Assembly: GCF_026745355.1 (NCBI RefSeq)
Contig: NC_079205.1
Coordinates: 34,689,137 to 34,753,136, forward strand
Direction: 5' to 3'
DNA: 64,000 bases
Source of the DNA: Beta vulgaris subsp. vulgaris
Lineage: Eukaryota; Streptophyta; Magnoliopsida; Caryophyllales; Amaranthaceae
Position 1 is the first letter of the stretch, and each line of letters starts with the position of its first letter. Of this stretch, positions 35,198 to 46,980 are shown piece after piece. Made by a program: the position numbers and the translations under genes. The notes beneath the pieces are model-generated. The model saw nothing but the letters and a program-made list of their open reading frames with translations. It was not told the DNA's origin and did not search any database.

Positions 35198-35238
35198 CTA
35201 ACTTCTTGAAAGGGTAACACCTAGAGAAGGAGGACATA

Positions 35239-37500
35239 ATGACTACTCAAGAAATGACCAGTGGACCCGGAGGATCAAGGCTACCAAAGTTCAATGGAAC
35301 CAACTATCCTTGGTGGAAGAATTGCATGAGAAATCTGATCATTGGCACAGACTATGAGTGCTGGATGATCATCAGGAATGGACCAAGGAAGGTGGCTAAC
35401 AATTCAGATGGAACAGAGAAGAAGGAGAGTGAGTACACTACTACAGATCTAAAGACCTTCGAGAAGAATGCAAAGGCCATGTCACTACTTCAACAAGGTA
35501 TTGCTGATAATGAGGTAAGCCGTATATTAGCATGGTCTACTGCTAAGGAAATATGGGAAACCTTAGAATTAGCCTATGAAGGCACTAGTGAAGTCAGGAG
35601 ACCTAAAGTTGATATGCTTATGTATAAATATGAAACTTTTGATATGAACCGAGATGAAAATATAAGAGATATGTTTACTCGTTTCATGACAATTATCAAT
35701 GAACTTAAATCTCTTGGAAAAGACTTTACTAATGAAGATTTGATGAGAAAGATCTTGAGAAGTTTGACAGGTAAATGGCTGCCCAAGGTGAATGTGGTTC
35801 AGGAGGCTAAGGATCTAACGAAATTTTCCATGGAACAACTTATTGGGTCATTAATGACTCATGAGATGTTGGTGGATTCAAAGGAGGAAAGTACAACCAA
35901 AAGTCGTGGGTTAGTTTGAAGGGTGAGGAAAATGATGAAGATCTCGATGAGATTGGGCTCATGGCTAAGAGGTTTGAGAGGAGTCTTAGAAGGCAGTTCA
36001 AGGGGAAGTCTTGGAAGAACAAGGGCAACTTGAAGAAGACAGTTTCAGCACTAGTTGCTTCAAATGTGGAGAAACTGGACACATGATAAGGATTGTCAGC
36101 ATGGAAGAATGATAAAGGAGGACAGAGAGAGAAGAAAATGACTAAGAGGGCTATGCTAGCCGCCTGGGGTGATTCTGATTCAGGTGGTGAAAGCGAGGAA
36201 GATGAAGCCCTAATGTGTGTGACTGCTCTGATTGGAGACATAGATCAAAAGCAGACCAGTCTAGGAAAGAAAGGACACATGTGTCTCATGGCAGGAAGCA
36301 GCTCTTCTAATGAAGAACAAGTAACTATCTCTAATATGCAAGAACAAATGAGATATTGTGATAGAGATGAGTTACTAGTTTTATTGATTCTGCTATTGAA
36401 CAAAATGTTAAAGGAAATGCTGCTTATAAAGCTAACAAAAAGAAGTTGAGAGAGGTAACTCGAAACTTAGACCTAAGTGAAAGCCGTTCTGCTGAACTTG
36501 AACTTATTTGTACAGAACTGAAAGAAAAAATTTCAGAGCTTGAAATAAGTTGGATCAGAAGAACATTGAGCTTGAGATGCTAAGACCTCAATCAGATTTT
36601 TCAAAAATGATTTTTATCAAAATAATGATAGAGGATTTAGTAAACTCAAGGAGGCTGAAGTTGAAGGTATAAATTTCGAGTTACTCAAACAGAAAAGCCT
36701 TACTTTAGAACATTCTGATTTAATTTTGGCTCATAACTATCTAATTGATGATGTGGAAGAATTGTTCAATGAGTATGTGGATTTGAAAGCTTCTTTTGCT
36801 AGCACAAGTGGTCCTAGTGTTAATGTCAAAGACTTATGTTTGGAATATGAGGGTAAGATATGTGATCTTCAATCCGAATTATATGAACTAAGAAAAGGCA
36901 AGAACATTGCGACCACTTCTGAACCAGATCCAGAACTGGTTTCAAAACTTAAGGATGAGCTTCATAAGGCAAAGTTGGATCTTGCCATTGCTGCAGAATT
37001 TAATGAAGCTCAACTTAAGAAACTTGAAACCAAGGAACAGGATTTGAGTGACTGCTTGAGACAGATGAACAGTTGCTCGATGCTCAGAGTACTTTAAACA
37101 TTCTGACTTACAACCTGGTAATCCTCAGAGGTTTGGATTAGGGTATCTGGAACCAGTTCCCAACAGCCACCAAAGTTGGGAAGAGATGAGACTCTGAATT
37201 CAAGAGAGGTAAGTACGTGTTTGCAAAGGACATGCACGTATGTACCTACTGTGGTAAGAATGGTCATGTTATTAATACTTGTTGGACTAAGCAAAAACAT
37301 GATAAAAGAAATCAGTCTCATGTTCACAATGCCTTCATCAGAAGGGTCACACACAAATTGGTCTAACAATGGAAAACATGATAAAACTAAGAAACCAATG
37401 TAAAACAAATCTGGTTAGAAAGGACAGAGTCAAACCAGTTGCCAAGGACAAGGAACCAAGAAAGTCTGGGTTCCTAAAACTAAACCTTGATTTGTTTGTG
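35239..37500 (+). pseudogene. SIRE-1 gag with two zinc knuckles, frameshifted
   Basis: Gag begins at the ATG at 35239, shortly after the PBS. The first 226 codons are open: RLPKFNGTNYPWWKNCMRN, then LELAYEGTSEVRRPKVDML, IRDMFTRFMTIINELKSLG and MEQLIGSLMTHEM, the SIRE-type capsid region. Frameshifts follow near 35915. The first CCHC (CFKCGETGHM...DC) spans 36056-36096 but loses one base inside. An acidic stretch and a charged, coiled-coil-like region (36300-37095; LCLEYEGKICDLQSELYELR, LKDELHKAKLDLAIAA) come next. A second, intact CCHC (CTYCGKNGHVINTC) lies at 37241-37282. A normal SIRE gag is one long frame; this one has at least five breaks. Confidence 0.88.
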
Positions 37501-38400
37501 CAGGTTAGAGTGAGAGCAAAACCATACTGGTATTTGGACAGTGGTTGCTCGAGACACATGTCAGGAGATAAAGTCAATTTCTCTCACTCGTAGCCTATGA
37601 AGGAGGAAGTGTCACCTTTGGAGACAATAGCAAAGGTTTGATTAAAGGTATAGGTAAAGTTGGTAAGACACTTTCTCAAGCGATTAATGATGTTTACTAT
37701 GTAGAAGGTTTAAAACAACCTCTTGAGCATTTCTCAACTATGTGACAAAGGAAACCATGTTGAATTTGAAACCAATCTTTGTCATATAGTCAACACTGAA
37801 ACAAGGGAACTGGTCTGCAAGGGATTTCGACATAACAATGTTTACATAACATTTTTAAGTCAGATTCCAAAGACCAGTGCCACTTGTCTTAGTGTTATAA
37901 AGGATGATCATTGGCTGTGGCATAAGAGACTTGGACATGTGAGTTTTTCTTTACTAAATAAACTGAGATCTCAAGACTTGTGACAGGTTTACCTAACATC
38001 AAGTTTGCTGCAGATCATATTTGTCATGAATGTGCTAAATGTAAACATGTCAAGTCCTCTTTTCAGCCAAAGAAGTTTGTAAGCACAACTAGACCTTTCG
38101 AACTTGTACACATGGACTTGTGTGGGCCCATGCCGTGCAAAGTCGAAATGGTCATAGTTATGTGTTTGTGTTAGTTGATGATTATTCTCGTTTCACTTGG
38201 ACAATCTTTTTGAAGTTTAAAAATGAAACTTTTGAAGAATTTGAATTTGGTAAACAAGTCAAAACAAGATTAGTCATCAACTGGTCTCTATCCGGTCTGA
38301 TCATGGTTCTGAATTTGACAAGTCAGCTTCGTAACCTACTGTAATGATCATGGTGTATCTCACAATTTTTCAACTCCTAGAACTCCACAACAAAATGGAG
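37501..38400 (+). pseudogene. SIRE-1 protease and integrase (N-terminal part)
   Basis: The protease starts at PYWYLDSGCSRHMSG, with the catalytic DSG at 37537-37545. It continues as GGSVTFGDNSKG, then VYYVEGLKQP, with a stop near 37591. The integrase zinc domain is WHKRLGHVSFSLLNKL (37915-37970) and CHECAKCK (38023-38046). The core has the first Asp in MDLCGPM near 38115 and VDDYSRFTW near 38175. Frameshifts at about 37980, 38140 and 38250 break it. Its order and motifs are those of Copia pol. Confidence 0.88.
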
Positions 38401-39254
38401 TGGTTGAAAGGAAAAATCGCACTCTAGAAGAAATGGCAAGAACAATGCTTCTAGAGAGTGGTCTTCCTCGAAACTTCTGGGCTGAGGCTGTGAGTACTGC
38501 GTGTTATATTTTGAACAGAGTAATGTTGAGACCTTTACTGAAGAAAACACCTTATGAGCTCCTTAGGGGAAGAAAACCAAACATCACACATTTACGTATT
38601 TTTGGGTGCAAATGTTTTGTACACAACAATGGTAAATCAAGTTTGGACAAGTTTGACCCTAGGAGTGATGAGGCTGTTTTCGTTGGATACTCTTCACACA
38701 GCAAGGCATACAAAGTTTTCAATAAAAGAACCTTGTGTGTTGAAGAAAGTATCCATGTCTTGTTTGATGAGACTAACATGTTCAGCAAGCATGTGCAGGT
38801 TGAAGATGCTGATGAGTTCGAAATTGGTATGCTGAACTTTACAGGGGCTAAGGATGAAGAAGGTGCTGAACCAGGCTCACCACACAACTCTCATAGAGAG
38901 GAAGAGTCTGGTCCAGCACAGAATCAGGTAGCTCAAGAGGTAAGGGAAGGAGATAGTGACTCAGATGCTCATCCACATGAAGATGATGCAGATGAGACCA
39001 CTATGGAAACTGGTTCACCTGCTCAAAACAACAATGAGACAGGGGGAACCAGTACAGGAACAGGTTCAACATTAGAAGGCACAAATGCAAACTTTGATAT
39101 GAACAAATCTTTTAAGTACAAGTCCTCTCACCCCACTGATTTATTTATCAGTGATATTAACAAGGGGTGCAGACAAGGAATCTTTTGCAAAACTTTTGTG
39201 CATTCTATTCCTTCTTATCAAATGTTGAACCTACTGACTATAAGGTTGCTTTAA
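38400..39254 (+). pseudogene. SIRE-1 integrase C-terminal part and linker
   Basis: This frame opens at VERKNRTLEEMARTML, which carries the integrase catalytic Glu (conserved NG-V-E-R-KNRT context). It continues through the GKSSLDKFDPRSDEAVFVGY domain and INKG-type RT leader. Between about 38830 and 39080 lies a Glu/Asp-rich, Gly/Thr-rich linker (EEESGPAQNQ, ETGGTSTGTGSTLEGT) that is low-complexity, typical of the variable segment before RT in SIRE elements. It is open for 284 codons, the longest intact piece of this pol. Confidence 0.85.
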
Positions 39255-40750
39255 CGGATCCAGATTGGGTTCTAGCCATGCAAGATGAACTCAATCAGTT
39301 TGAGAGAAATCAAGTATGGCATCTTGAACCCAGGAGGAGAACATGTCTGTTATTGGAACTAAATGGGTGTTCAGGAAAAATTGGACGATTCAGGAATTAT
39401 AGTCAGAAACAAAGCTAGGCTAGTGGTTCAAGGGTTTAATCAACAGAAGGAATTGATTATGATGAAACCTTTGCTCCAGTAGCCAGGCTTGAAGCTATCA
39501 GGATATTAATTGCATTCGCTGCTCAAATGAACTTTTAAACTCTTTCAAAAGGACGTTAAGACAGCCTTTCTTAATGCTTATTTGAAAGAAGATGTTTATG
39601 TAAAGCAACCCCTGGTTTTGAGGATAGTGACTTGCCAAATCATGTTTTTAAACTCGACAAAGCTCTTTATGGACTCAAACAAGCTCCTAGAGCTTGGTAT
39701 GAGAGACTTTCCAGTTTTCTTTTAGAAAATGGCTATAAAAGAGGATCAGTTGACAAGACACTATTCTTGAAAGAAAAGGGAACTGATCTGCTAGTGGTCC
39801 AAATATATGTTGATGATATTTTGTTTGGAGCTACTAATCCTGATTTGTGTAATGAGTTTGCAGATTTGATGAAGAGCGAATTTGAGATGAGTATGATGGG
39901 AGAACTTGGATTCTTCCTTGGCCTTCAAATCAAGCAAACCAAAGATGGAATCATGATCCATCAACAGAAATACCTCAAGGAGCTGTTGAAGAGGTATGGT
40001 CTGCAGGATAGCAAGTCCTATGAAACACCTATTCCAACTTCTACAAAATTGAGCCTTGATGAGAAGGGAAAGGATGTTGAGGGCACGCTATACAGAGGTA
40101 TGATTGGCTCATTGCTTTACTTAACAGCCAGTAGGCCAGATATAGTGTTTTCAGTAGGGTTGTGTGCGAGATTTCAAAGCAACCCTAAAGAATCTCACCT
40201 AAAGGCTGTTAAAAGGATTCTTAGATATCTCAATGGTACTGATGATTTGTGTTTGTGGTATCCAAAGGGCAGCACCATGAGCCTCATTGGATACACAGAT
40301 GTTGACTTTGCTGGTTTTATTGTGACAGGAAAGAGTACTTCTGGAATGGCCCACTTCTTAGGTTCTTGTCTCATTTCATGGGGATCTAAGAAAAAAATTC
40401 TGTAGCATTATCCACAGCTGAGTCTGAGTACATTGCTTGCTGCTTTGTGCGTGCTCAACTCTTGTGGATAAAGTCACAACTAAAGGATTTTGGGGTCTGT
40501 TTCGGAAGTGTTCCTATTTTATGTGATAACACAAGTGCAATCAATATTTCGAAAAATCCTGTCCAGCATTCTAAAACAGCAGCATTGAGATTAGGCATCA
40601 TTTTCTAAGGGACAATGTTGAAAAAGGAATGTTGAGTTGGAGTTTTGCAGGTCAGAAGATCAACTAGCTGACATATTTACAAAACCTTTGAGCAGAGAAG
40701 TGTTCATCAAGCTTCGTACCTTGTTGGGTATGATTAAGATTAGACAATGA
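39255..40750 (+). pseudogene. SIRE-1 reverse transcriptase and RNase H
   Basis: RT starts with DWVLAMQDELNQFERNQVW (39265-39325), loses frame twice, then is open from 39632: VFKLDKALYGLKQAPRAWYE, catalytic YVDD at 39806-39817, LGFFLGLQIKQ, MIGSLLYLTASRPDI. RNase H follows with YTDVDFAG near 40292; the frame breaks at 40403. It continues as STAESEYIAC, LCDNTSAI and DIFTKPLSREVF, ending at TGA 40748-40750. Single-base losses, rather than large deletions, account for the breaks. Catalytic residues of both domains can still be read. Confidence 0.9.
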
Positions 40751-41312
40751 GCTCTTAGGTCTTGACTTGTCCCTTTGGCTAGTCAAATGATGTCAATTTG
40801 TGTATATATTTTTTTTCTGCTGTACATTTTGCTTTTTCTTTTAGGGCTTACAAAGTTCTTATGCGATGCTGAACTGATCATCTTAGTACTTGGACTTAAG
40901 CATAAGTCTTAAAAGGTAAGTTGGCACAGACCAGTTGCAGACCACTTGGGAACCAGATTCTTAGGCGTTATTCTCTGAATATTTTGTTTATTTTTCAAAT
41001 TTCAAATTAGGAAAATAAATGAAGTGACGGTTGTAATTAAGGCAACTGCAGTTTGCGAAGAACGGATATATCCGTTTGATTTTTTTTCTTACCATCTTAT
41101 ATATATTCTTGCATGTGATCATACTTTCCTTATTTCTCTCTTATTCTCTTTGATCACATATTTTCCTGATTTTTTTAGTTGCCTATTTTCTCTCGATCAA
41201 ACCCTAATTTCTTCTTCTACCCTTTTCTTTCTCGAATTCTTGAAACACAAATTGTTCAAGTTTCTCTTCTCTTATTCTCAAGTGCTCAAAATAGAGGGAA
41301 TTCAGTCTCATC
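40751..41312 (+). other. SIRE-1 spacer between pol and accessory ORF
   Basis: About 560 AT-rich bases with no recognised product. The T-rich, C-rich stretch at 41070-41260 precedes the accessory ATG at 41313 and could act as a splice acceptor region for a subgenomic mRNA. Confidence 0.5.
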
Positions 41313-43330
41313 ATGTCAAAGAGAAGAAGTACTAGGTTGGTCAAAAAGGAGGTTGAAGAATCTCCTGAAATTGTAACTAAGAAAGCAAAGGAAGTGGCTG
41401 AACCAGTGGAGGATCCGATTGTGGAGGAAGAGGTTGAAGATGAGGAGGAAGAACCTTTAATACGAAGGAACTCCAAGAAGCCAGCGACCACAAAATCCAC
41501 CACTACAAAAACACCTGCACCCAAATCCACCACAAAATCTACCACCACCAAAGCGGTTATTCCAAAATCAACCGCCAAAATCACCAAAACCGCCACTCCC
41601 AAAGTTACAAAAACCACCACTCCCAAAAATCCTGTCACACCAAAATCAAAGGATCCCCCACCAAAACCGGTTGAGGAGTCTAAGCCAGAGGAGTCGGAGA
41701 AGATGGAGGAGTCAGAATCTGAAAAGGAGTCGGAGCCGGTGGGTGAGTCTGAACCGGAAAATCAGGAGATGGAGGAAAAAGAAATTGAGGAGGAGGATGT
41801 TGTAGTTGAAAAGGCAAAGAAGGTTGCCGCCAAGAAACCGCCATCAATAGCAGTTAAGTCTGTTAAGAAGACGGTTACCAAACCCATTCCCACAAAACAG
41901 CCATTCAAAACCACGAAGCCCAAAATCTCTACCCCTACAATCACACCCAAACCAGTGGAGAAATTAAAGACGAAGGAAGATGCTGATGTTGAGGGGGAAG
42001 TTCCTAAGAAGGAGGGTGTTAAGGCTGTTGCTAGCAAGGGCACAAGGATAAAGACGGTTGCTAGGAAGGGTGCTGAATCTTCTAAAGGCAAGGAGATTGT
42101 GCAGGAACCAGACCCAAAACTGTTTCCAGCCGACAAAAAGAGGAAGTTGCCTGCTATTGTTGCTGCTGCGAGGTTCTAAACCCAAGAAAAGTAAGTCTAT
42201 CACTCCCGAGCCTTTGTATGATTTGAGGGATAGGTCTATTCTGGTTGGTTTTTCTATTGCAAAAAGTTGGGTTGGTCAGAAATTCTTGCATGAGGTTAAG
42301 GAAGCTTTAGACTTTCAGAAATGGTCTGTGTTATTTGCCAAAGAACTTGATGTGTTTATGCCTTTGGTTGAGGAATTTTATGAACACCTGCATACTAAGG
42401 ACGATGGGTCCTACTTTGCTTTGTTAAGGGCACTCCCATTAATTTATCTGAGAAGATTTTGGCTGAAATTCTCAAAGTCCCAAATAAGGGACTTGATGAG
42501 TACTCAAGGGAGAACTGGCCCACAGTTAAAGGCCTCACAGCAGAACAGATCCAGACCAAGTTGTTCACTGGTCCCTCGACCCTAAGCAGGGGTACACCAT
42601 TGGCCACTTAAGGAGCCCATCATGAGGATCTTTCATACCATAGCCTCAAAGATTGTGTTTCCCAAAGCACAAGGCCGCATGAGTGTCCGGTTGATGGATA
42701 GTGTTCTCATATACTGTCTCATGGAACATATTTCAATCAACCTCCCTGCTATGATATTGGGTCACATGATCTGCTGTGTGGAGAAGGCTAAGCATGCACT
42801 GCCCTATGGAGGATGGCTGACCTTGATATTCACTCATTGGAAAATTTGTATGGTGGGAGACTATGGCACCATGTCTGACCTTACGAATCAGATTATAGGT
42901 CAGAAGGGCATGTCATATGCAGGTGGTGTTCTAAAAATGAAAAATGAAGCAAAGGGTGCTGCTGTTGGTGAAGGGACCAGTACGGAATCAGTTCAGGCTA
43001 CTTATGCCTTGATGAAACAGTTGAGTGACCAGAACTAGATGATGCAGAATGTGCTGAATAGTGTTACTCAACTTTGCACTACTCTTCAAGAATCCTACAG
43101 GAGAGTTGAGGTTCGCCTTGACAAAGCTGGTATTCAGGGTCGAGAGTATTCTGAGGCAAAGCAGAGTCATCCATGCTGCTGGTGATGAAGATGATGATGA
43201 ACTGGTTTCCGGGAGAAAGAAGAAGAGGAGAGGAAGAGCAAAGAAGAGAGGAGGAGAAGAAACGAAGAAGATGTTTCAGAGGAGGAGGAAGAAGATGATG
43301 GGACTGAAAACGACTCTGGAGCTGATTGAT
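41313..43330 (+). pseudogene. SIRE-1 3' accessory ORF (PTP-domain-like)
   Basis: A long frame starts with MSKRRSTRLVKKEVEESPEI and stays open for 288 codons. It is extremely rich in Lys, Pro, Thr and Glu (KSTTTKTPAPKSTTKSTTTK; ESEKESEPVGESEPE) and looks disordered and nucleic-acid-binding. After a frameshift near 42170 a folded region follows: LYDLRDRSILVGFSIAKSW, FMPLVEEFYEHLHTKDDGSY, then (another shift near 42425) a helical part at 42620-42850 with MRIFHTIASKIVFPKAQG, MDSVLIYCLMEHISINLPAM. This layout resembles the 'putative plant transposon protein' domain found next to some plant retroelements. It ends with a predicted coiled coil and a basic/acidic tail (43190-43320). SIRE elements often carry an 'env-like' ORF here, but no signal peptide or membrane segment is visible. 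Confidence 0.65.
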
Positions 43331-44093
43331 TCCCTCTCTTTTCTTCTTATTCTATTTTGCTACTAACCCCTCTCTTTTCTTGAACTTTATATCTGGTTAC
43401 CCCCCTTCCCAAATTACAAAAACATTTGATCTTTTGTAATATGGTCTGCTACTGGTCTGTAATAACTATTATTTAGGACTTGTAGCTTTTGGTACTTTGC
43501 AGGAACACTGGTAGCATCAGCATCCCTAGAATGCTGTTTGAGCTGCCTATTTAGCATGAACTTCATATAATTGGTAGTTTTTCTACTGGTTGTGTTTTGA
43601 TTTTTTGTTAATTTGTTTGGTTCCTTGATCTATTTTGATGATGCCAAGAGGGGGAAGCAGGTGTGAAGTTCACCTACTCTTAGGGGGAATTGTTACAACC
43701 TGTGTGTGTTGCAGCAACTAGAACAAGGCTAAGTGCCTTGTTAGTGGTGACAGACCAGAATTGGTTTGGATTTGAGTGTATTCAAAGCACTTTACTTCTT
43801 TTCACCCTAATGACTTAGAAATAAGTCTGAACACTACTGATGTTCTTCTTGCGAATGCACGTTTAAGTCTAAGAGCTCTGAGTCTAATTAGTATTTGCCT
43901 ATGGTACTTAGAAACTCTTTCTTAAACTGCTGTCAGTTAGTTGTGAACTGGTGTACTTGTAAATGATGCTTAATCTGCAGGAATAGTAAGAGACCAGTGC
44001 TTTGAGTTCTTATCTTAAGAAATCAATTTGTTGAAAAAGTTCCCAAAACTAATGATATTATTTGCAGAGGGAACTTCAGGGTTTGTCATCATC
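43331..44093 (+). other. SIRE-1 3' untranslated region
   Basis: Non-coding sequence after the accessory frame. It contains PPT-like AGAGGGGGAAG (43646-43657) and TTAGGGGGAATTGTTA (43680-43695) well before the functional PPT. Confidence 0.6.
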
Positions 44094-44107
44094 AAAAAGG
44101 GGGAATT
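44094..44107 (+). other. SIRE-1 polypurine tract
   Basis: AAAAAGGGGGAATT lies immediately before the 3' LTR, the expected primer for plus-strand synthesis. Confidence 0.85.
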
Positions 44108-45245
44108 TGTTATGTTCCCTGTTTTGAGTTTTGAATGATGACAAACCACATTGAACTATTATATTGCATGCATGTTTCTGTTTACATGTGTAGGTGCCAA
44201 AGTAGGAGTTCAATGGATAGAAAGACAAAGCTAGTGAAGCCAAGTCTTGAAGAATTGCATGAAGACCAAGATCAAGTTGTAGCATTTAGGTCTTAGATGG
44301 CAATGTAAGTGGTATAAAGGTTTGAATGCACTATAAGGGTTTGAAACTAGAGAGATGAGCTAGTTGTGGATGACAAGAAGTCTCGGTTACTTGTCATACA
44401 CAACTACAAGTAAAACTTGGTTGATTGAAACAGTCTGGGAACAGATCTAAACCAGTCCTCAAGGTTTTACTTCATGCATTCGCATTTTAGGAAAGTTTTC
44501 TTTCCGCGTAAAATTGATTTTCAAAATACACGGATGCGTGGTTTGTTGTGTGAGCAAGATTTCTTAATTATGGTAAGTGTGTTATATGATATTATACTGA
44601 GTATAGTTTCCTTGGAATAATTTCCATATTTTCTAGGAAAATATACTCTCATAATATCGTGTAAACATTTACTTACCAAAGGCTTATTTAAGGAGTTTTG
44701 CTAACACACAAACCTTAAGCTTTTGCACGCATATTTTCATAATACTCTAAGAAAAAACACTTCATCTCTTGAACTCTCAAACCCAAGCATAAACCCGTAT
44801 ACCACATAGATCTTAAATTACTCTCATTCTAAGCGTGTAAGGCTGTTTTATTTTTGAGAGAAAAACTGATTGTATTTGAGCATTCTGTGAGTTCAGTTTG
44901 CTGGGGAAGTTGATTAGGGATCAACTTCATTTGAACCATCATAGTTGGTGATTGAGTCGAACTTCCATAGGTGGAAGTTGGGGAATCATCTTGTGCATAG
45001 GTGCATAAGTGATTGAGTGTAATTCTTTGTTATTCTGAGTTGATTAATAAAAGAGTGAGTGAGTGGAGGACGTAGACTTATTAGAAGTCGAACCTCGTTA
45101 AATCCTGGTGTTGTTTATTCATTGCTTTTATTTCCGCTGCTAGAGAACTTTTCTTTTACTGTTCTTACTATAATCGTAAAAGTTAAAACATTCGGACAAA
45201 CACTCAATTTACCCCCCCCCCTCTTGAGTGTCTCTTGTACTTACA
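44108..45245 (+). repeat. SIRE-1 3' LTR
   Basis: 1,138 bp, matching the 5' LTR with about two dozen differences, mostly transitions. A run of C replaces ACCCAACC near 45211. It is followed by the ATCTC duplication. Confidence 0.92.
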
Positions 45246-45629
45246 ATCTCCGCTATGGAGCGTGCTTGGCTGGGAGTTGAAGTTTATATGAAAGTTAACA
45301 TTATGTTTAAGTTTATATGTATATGTGTATGTTTAAGTTCAATTAAAAGTTTAATAAAAAAAGTTAGTTTATGTTTAATTTTTGTTTAAACTTAATTATT
45401 ATCTAAATTGACATCTTAATAGGCTTTTGACATTATTATTGTGCTTTTTACATTATTATTCAGCTTTGTACATTATTATTCTGCTTTTTAAATTATTGTT
45501 TTGCTTTTTTATATTATTGCTTACATTATATAACGATGGCATACTTGTTCACAATTTGCTCACACCAAAACTACCAAAACTAAACACATAGGCAAATTTG
45601 TAGCCTTCAAATTAAACTTTAGCTCTTCA

Positions 45630-46980
45630 AGTTCATGTGGTTCTAAGGAGGAAAGAATTAAGATCATCCCGAGCAAGATGTGACCAAGAAATATATTATT
45701 TCTTAATCAATGTCGTTCAACCAACTCTTCCAACTCTTGTATCAACTGTTACTCCAACACCAAGGAATAGAAGAGCAAAAGTGAATGATGAGAATGAGGT
45801 ACATCACCACCATATTCGAGGCATGGAGGAAGACTATAAGATTGTTCAATGATTACTTAACTGAACGACTAGTCTATCCTGCTCGATTATATATCTTCGG
45901 ATAGAATGGTTGTTCAGTTAAGTAATCATTCGAGGCAGCGACAAGTTTTTCTCCGGGTAATGGAAAGTGTGGTTGCAAAATGATGAATGTTTCATTTAAA
46001 AAAGGGATGGTACTAAACGATTAAGTTTATCACCCCTACAAGAGTGTATAACTGTCATTTGAATGCTCGCATATATAAGGGTTAGACGCAGACACCGTTG
46101 ACGAGTATGTGCGAATTAGTGAAAGGACAACTCAATTAGCATTAATGAAATTCACGAAGGGGGTTGTCAAATAATTTGCCGTCGAGTACGTGAGACGGCC
46201 AAATCCAGATAATTTGCGTAGACTACTTCAATTAAGTGAAGAACGTGGATTTTCGAGCATGATCGACAGCATAGATCATATACATTGGATGGGAGTGGAA
46301 AAATTTTGCGACAGCGTGGAAAGCACAATATCAAAGAAGAGATGGTGTTGTTACTTTAGTTCTTGAAGTTGTTGCTGATTGTGACTTATGAATTTGGCAT
46401 TTTTTCTTCGGGATACTAGGTTCGTCCAATGACCGGAATGTTCTTCACTAATGTCCTATTTTTCAGGATATTTTAGAAGGTCGAGCACCACATGTGAACT
46501 TTACAGTGAACGATAACCAATATGATAAGGGTTATTATCTCACTACTGGTAAATATCTTAATTGAGCAACATTCATTCAATCGATTACATGCATGTCCTC
46601 ATACTCGCAAGGACAAGTTATTTGCTCTACACTAAGAAGGAGATCGAAAATATGTTGAGAGAGCATTTGGGGTGTTGCAATCTTGATTTGCTATAGTTCA
46701 AAGACCATCCTTCGCATGGGATGAGGAAATTCTCAATAATATCATGTTGTCTTGCATGATTATGCACAACATGATTGTGGAAGATGAATGATATGCATAT
46801 GCACATTACGCAGATACTACTGAGTTTACTACAAACACCAATAAAATAATGACGACCAATTTGAATATTATCATGAATAGATATCAGTATTTACATGGCG
46901 AATAGAGACGCAATTGAAGATCAACATGTGCATCAATCCTTGAAATGTGATTTGGTTGTCAATATATGACGGAAGTTTGG
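45630..46980 (+). pseudogene. PIF/Harbinger DDE transposase remnant
   Basis: Transposase of the HARBI1/ALP1-like family, which cuts and pastes at TTA/TAA targets. The pieces in order are RGMEEDYKIV (45820) and NDYLTERLVYPARL, RRPNPDNLRRLLQLSEERGF (near 46195), the first catalytic Asp in MIDSIDHIHW (near 46260), VVADCDLWIWH and GILGSSNDRNVL (second Asp, near 46425), PIFQDILEGRAPHVNFTVND (46452-46510), the third acidic residue in a VERAFGVLQS-type context (near 46660) and IMLSCMIMHNMIVEDE (46740-46790). Numerous shifts and stops interrupt it. An 83-bp hairpin insertion lies at 45848-45930. Confidence 0.78.
45848..45930. repeat. Hairpin insertion in the transposase remnant
   Basis: AATGATTACTTAACTGAAC (45848-45866) is repeated exactly inverted at 45912-45930. 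Inside it TCTATCC (about 45873) pairs with GGATAGA (about 45899). Together they form an 83-base hairpin with a 6x6 internal loop. Confidence 0.75.

Larger units (their letters stand above)
34048..45245 (+). mobile_element. SIRE-1 copy: 11.2-kb SIRE/Maximus-type Copia element
   Basis: LTRs at 34048-35183 and 44108-45245, exact ATCTC duplications (34043-34047 and 45246-45250), a tRNA-iMet PBS (35186-35197) and a PPT (44094-44107). Gag has two zinc knuckles separated by a coiled-coil region, pol is in Copia order, and a long accessory frame lies after pol. Size, double-knuckle gag and the 3' accessory ORF point to the SIRE lineage. About two dozen LTR differences by eye (near 2%) make it the youngest datable insertion here. 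It splits the Harbinger element. Confidence 0.93.

Noticed and set aside
41204..42136. Val/Phe/Ser-rich minus-strand frames opposite the accessory ORF, looking like membrane proteins
   Set aside because: They are antisense translations of the Lys/Thr/Glu-rich plus-strand frame and carry no family features.
41313..43330. Calling the accessory ORF an envelope protein
   Set aside because: No signal peptide, transmembrane helix or furin-like site is visible; the charged, disordered N-terminus argues against it.
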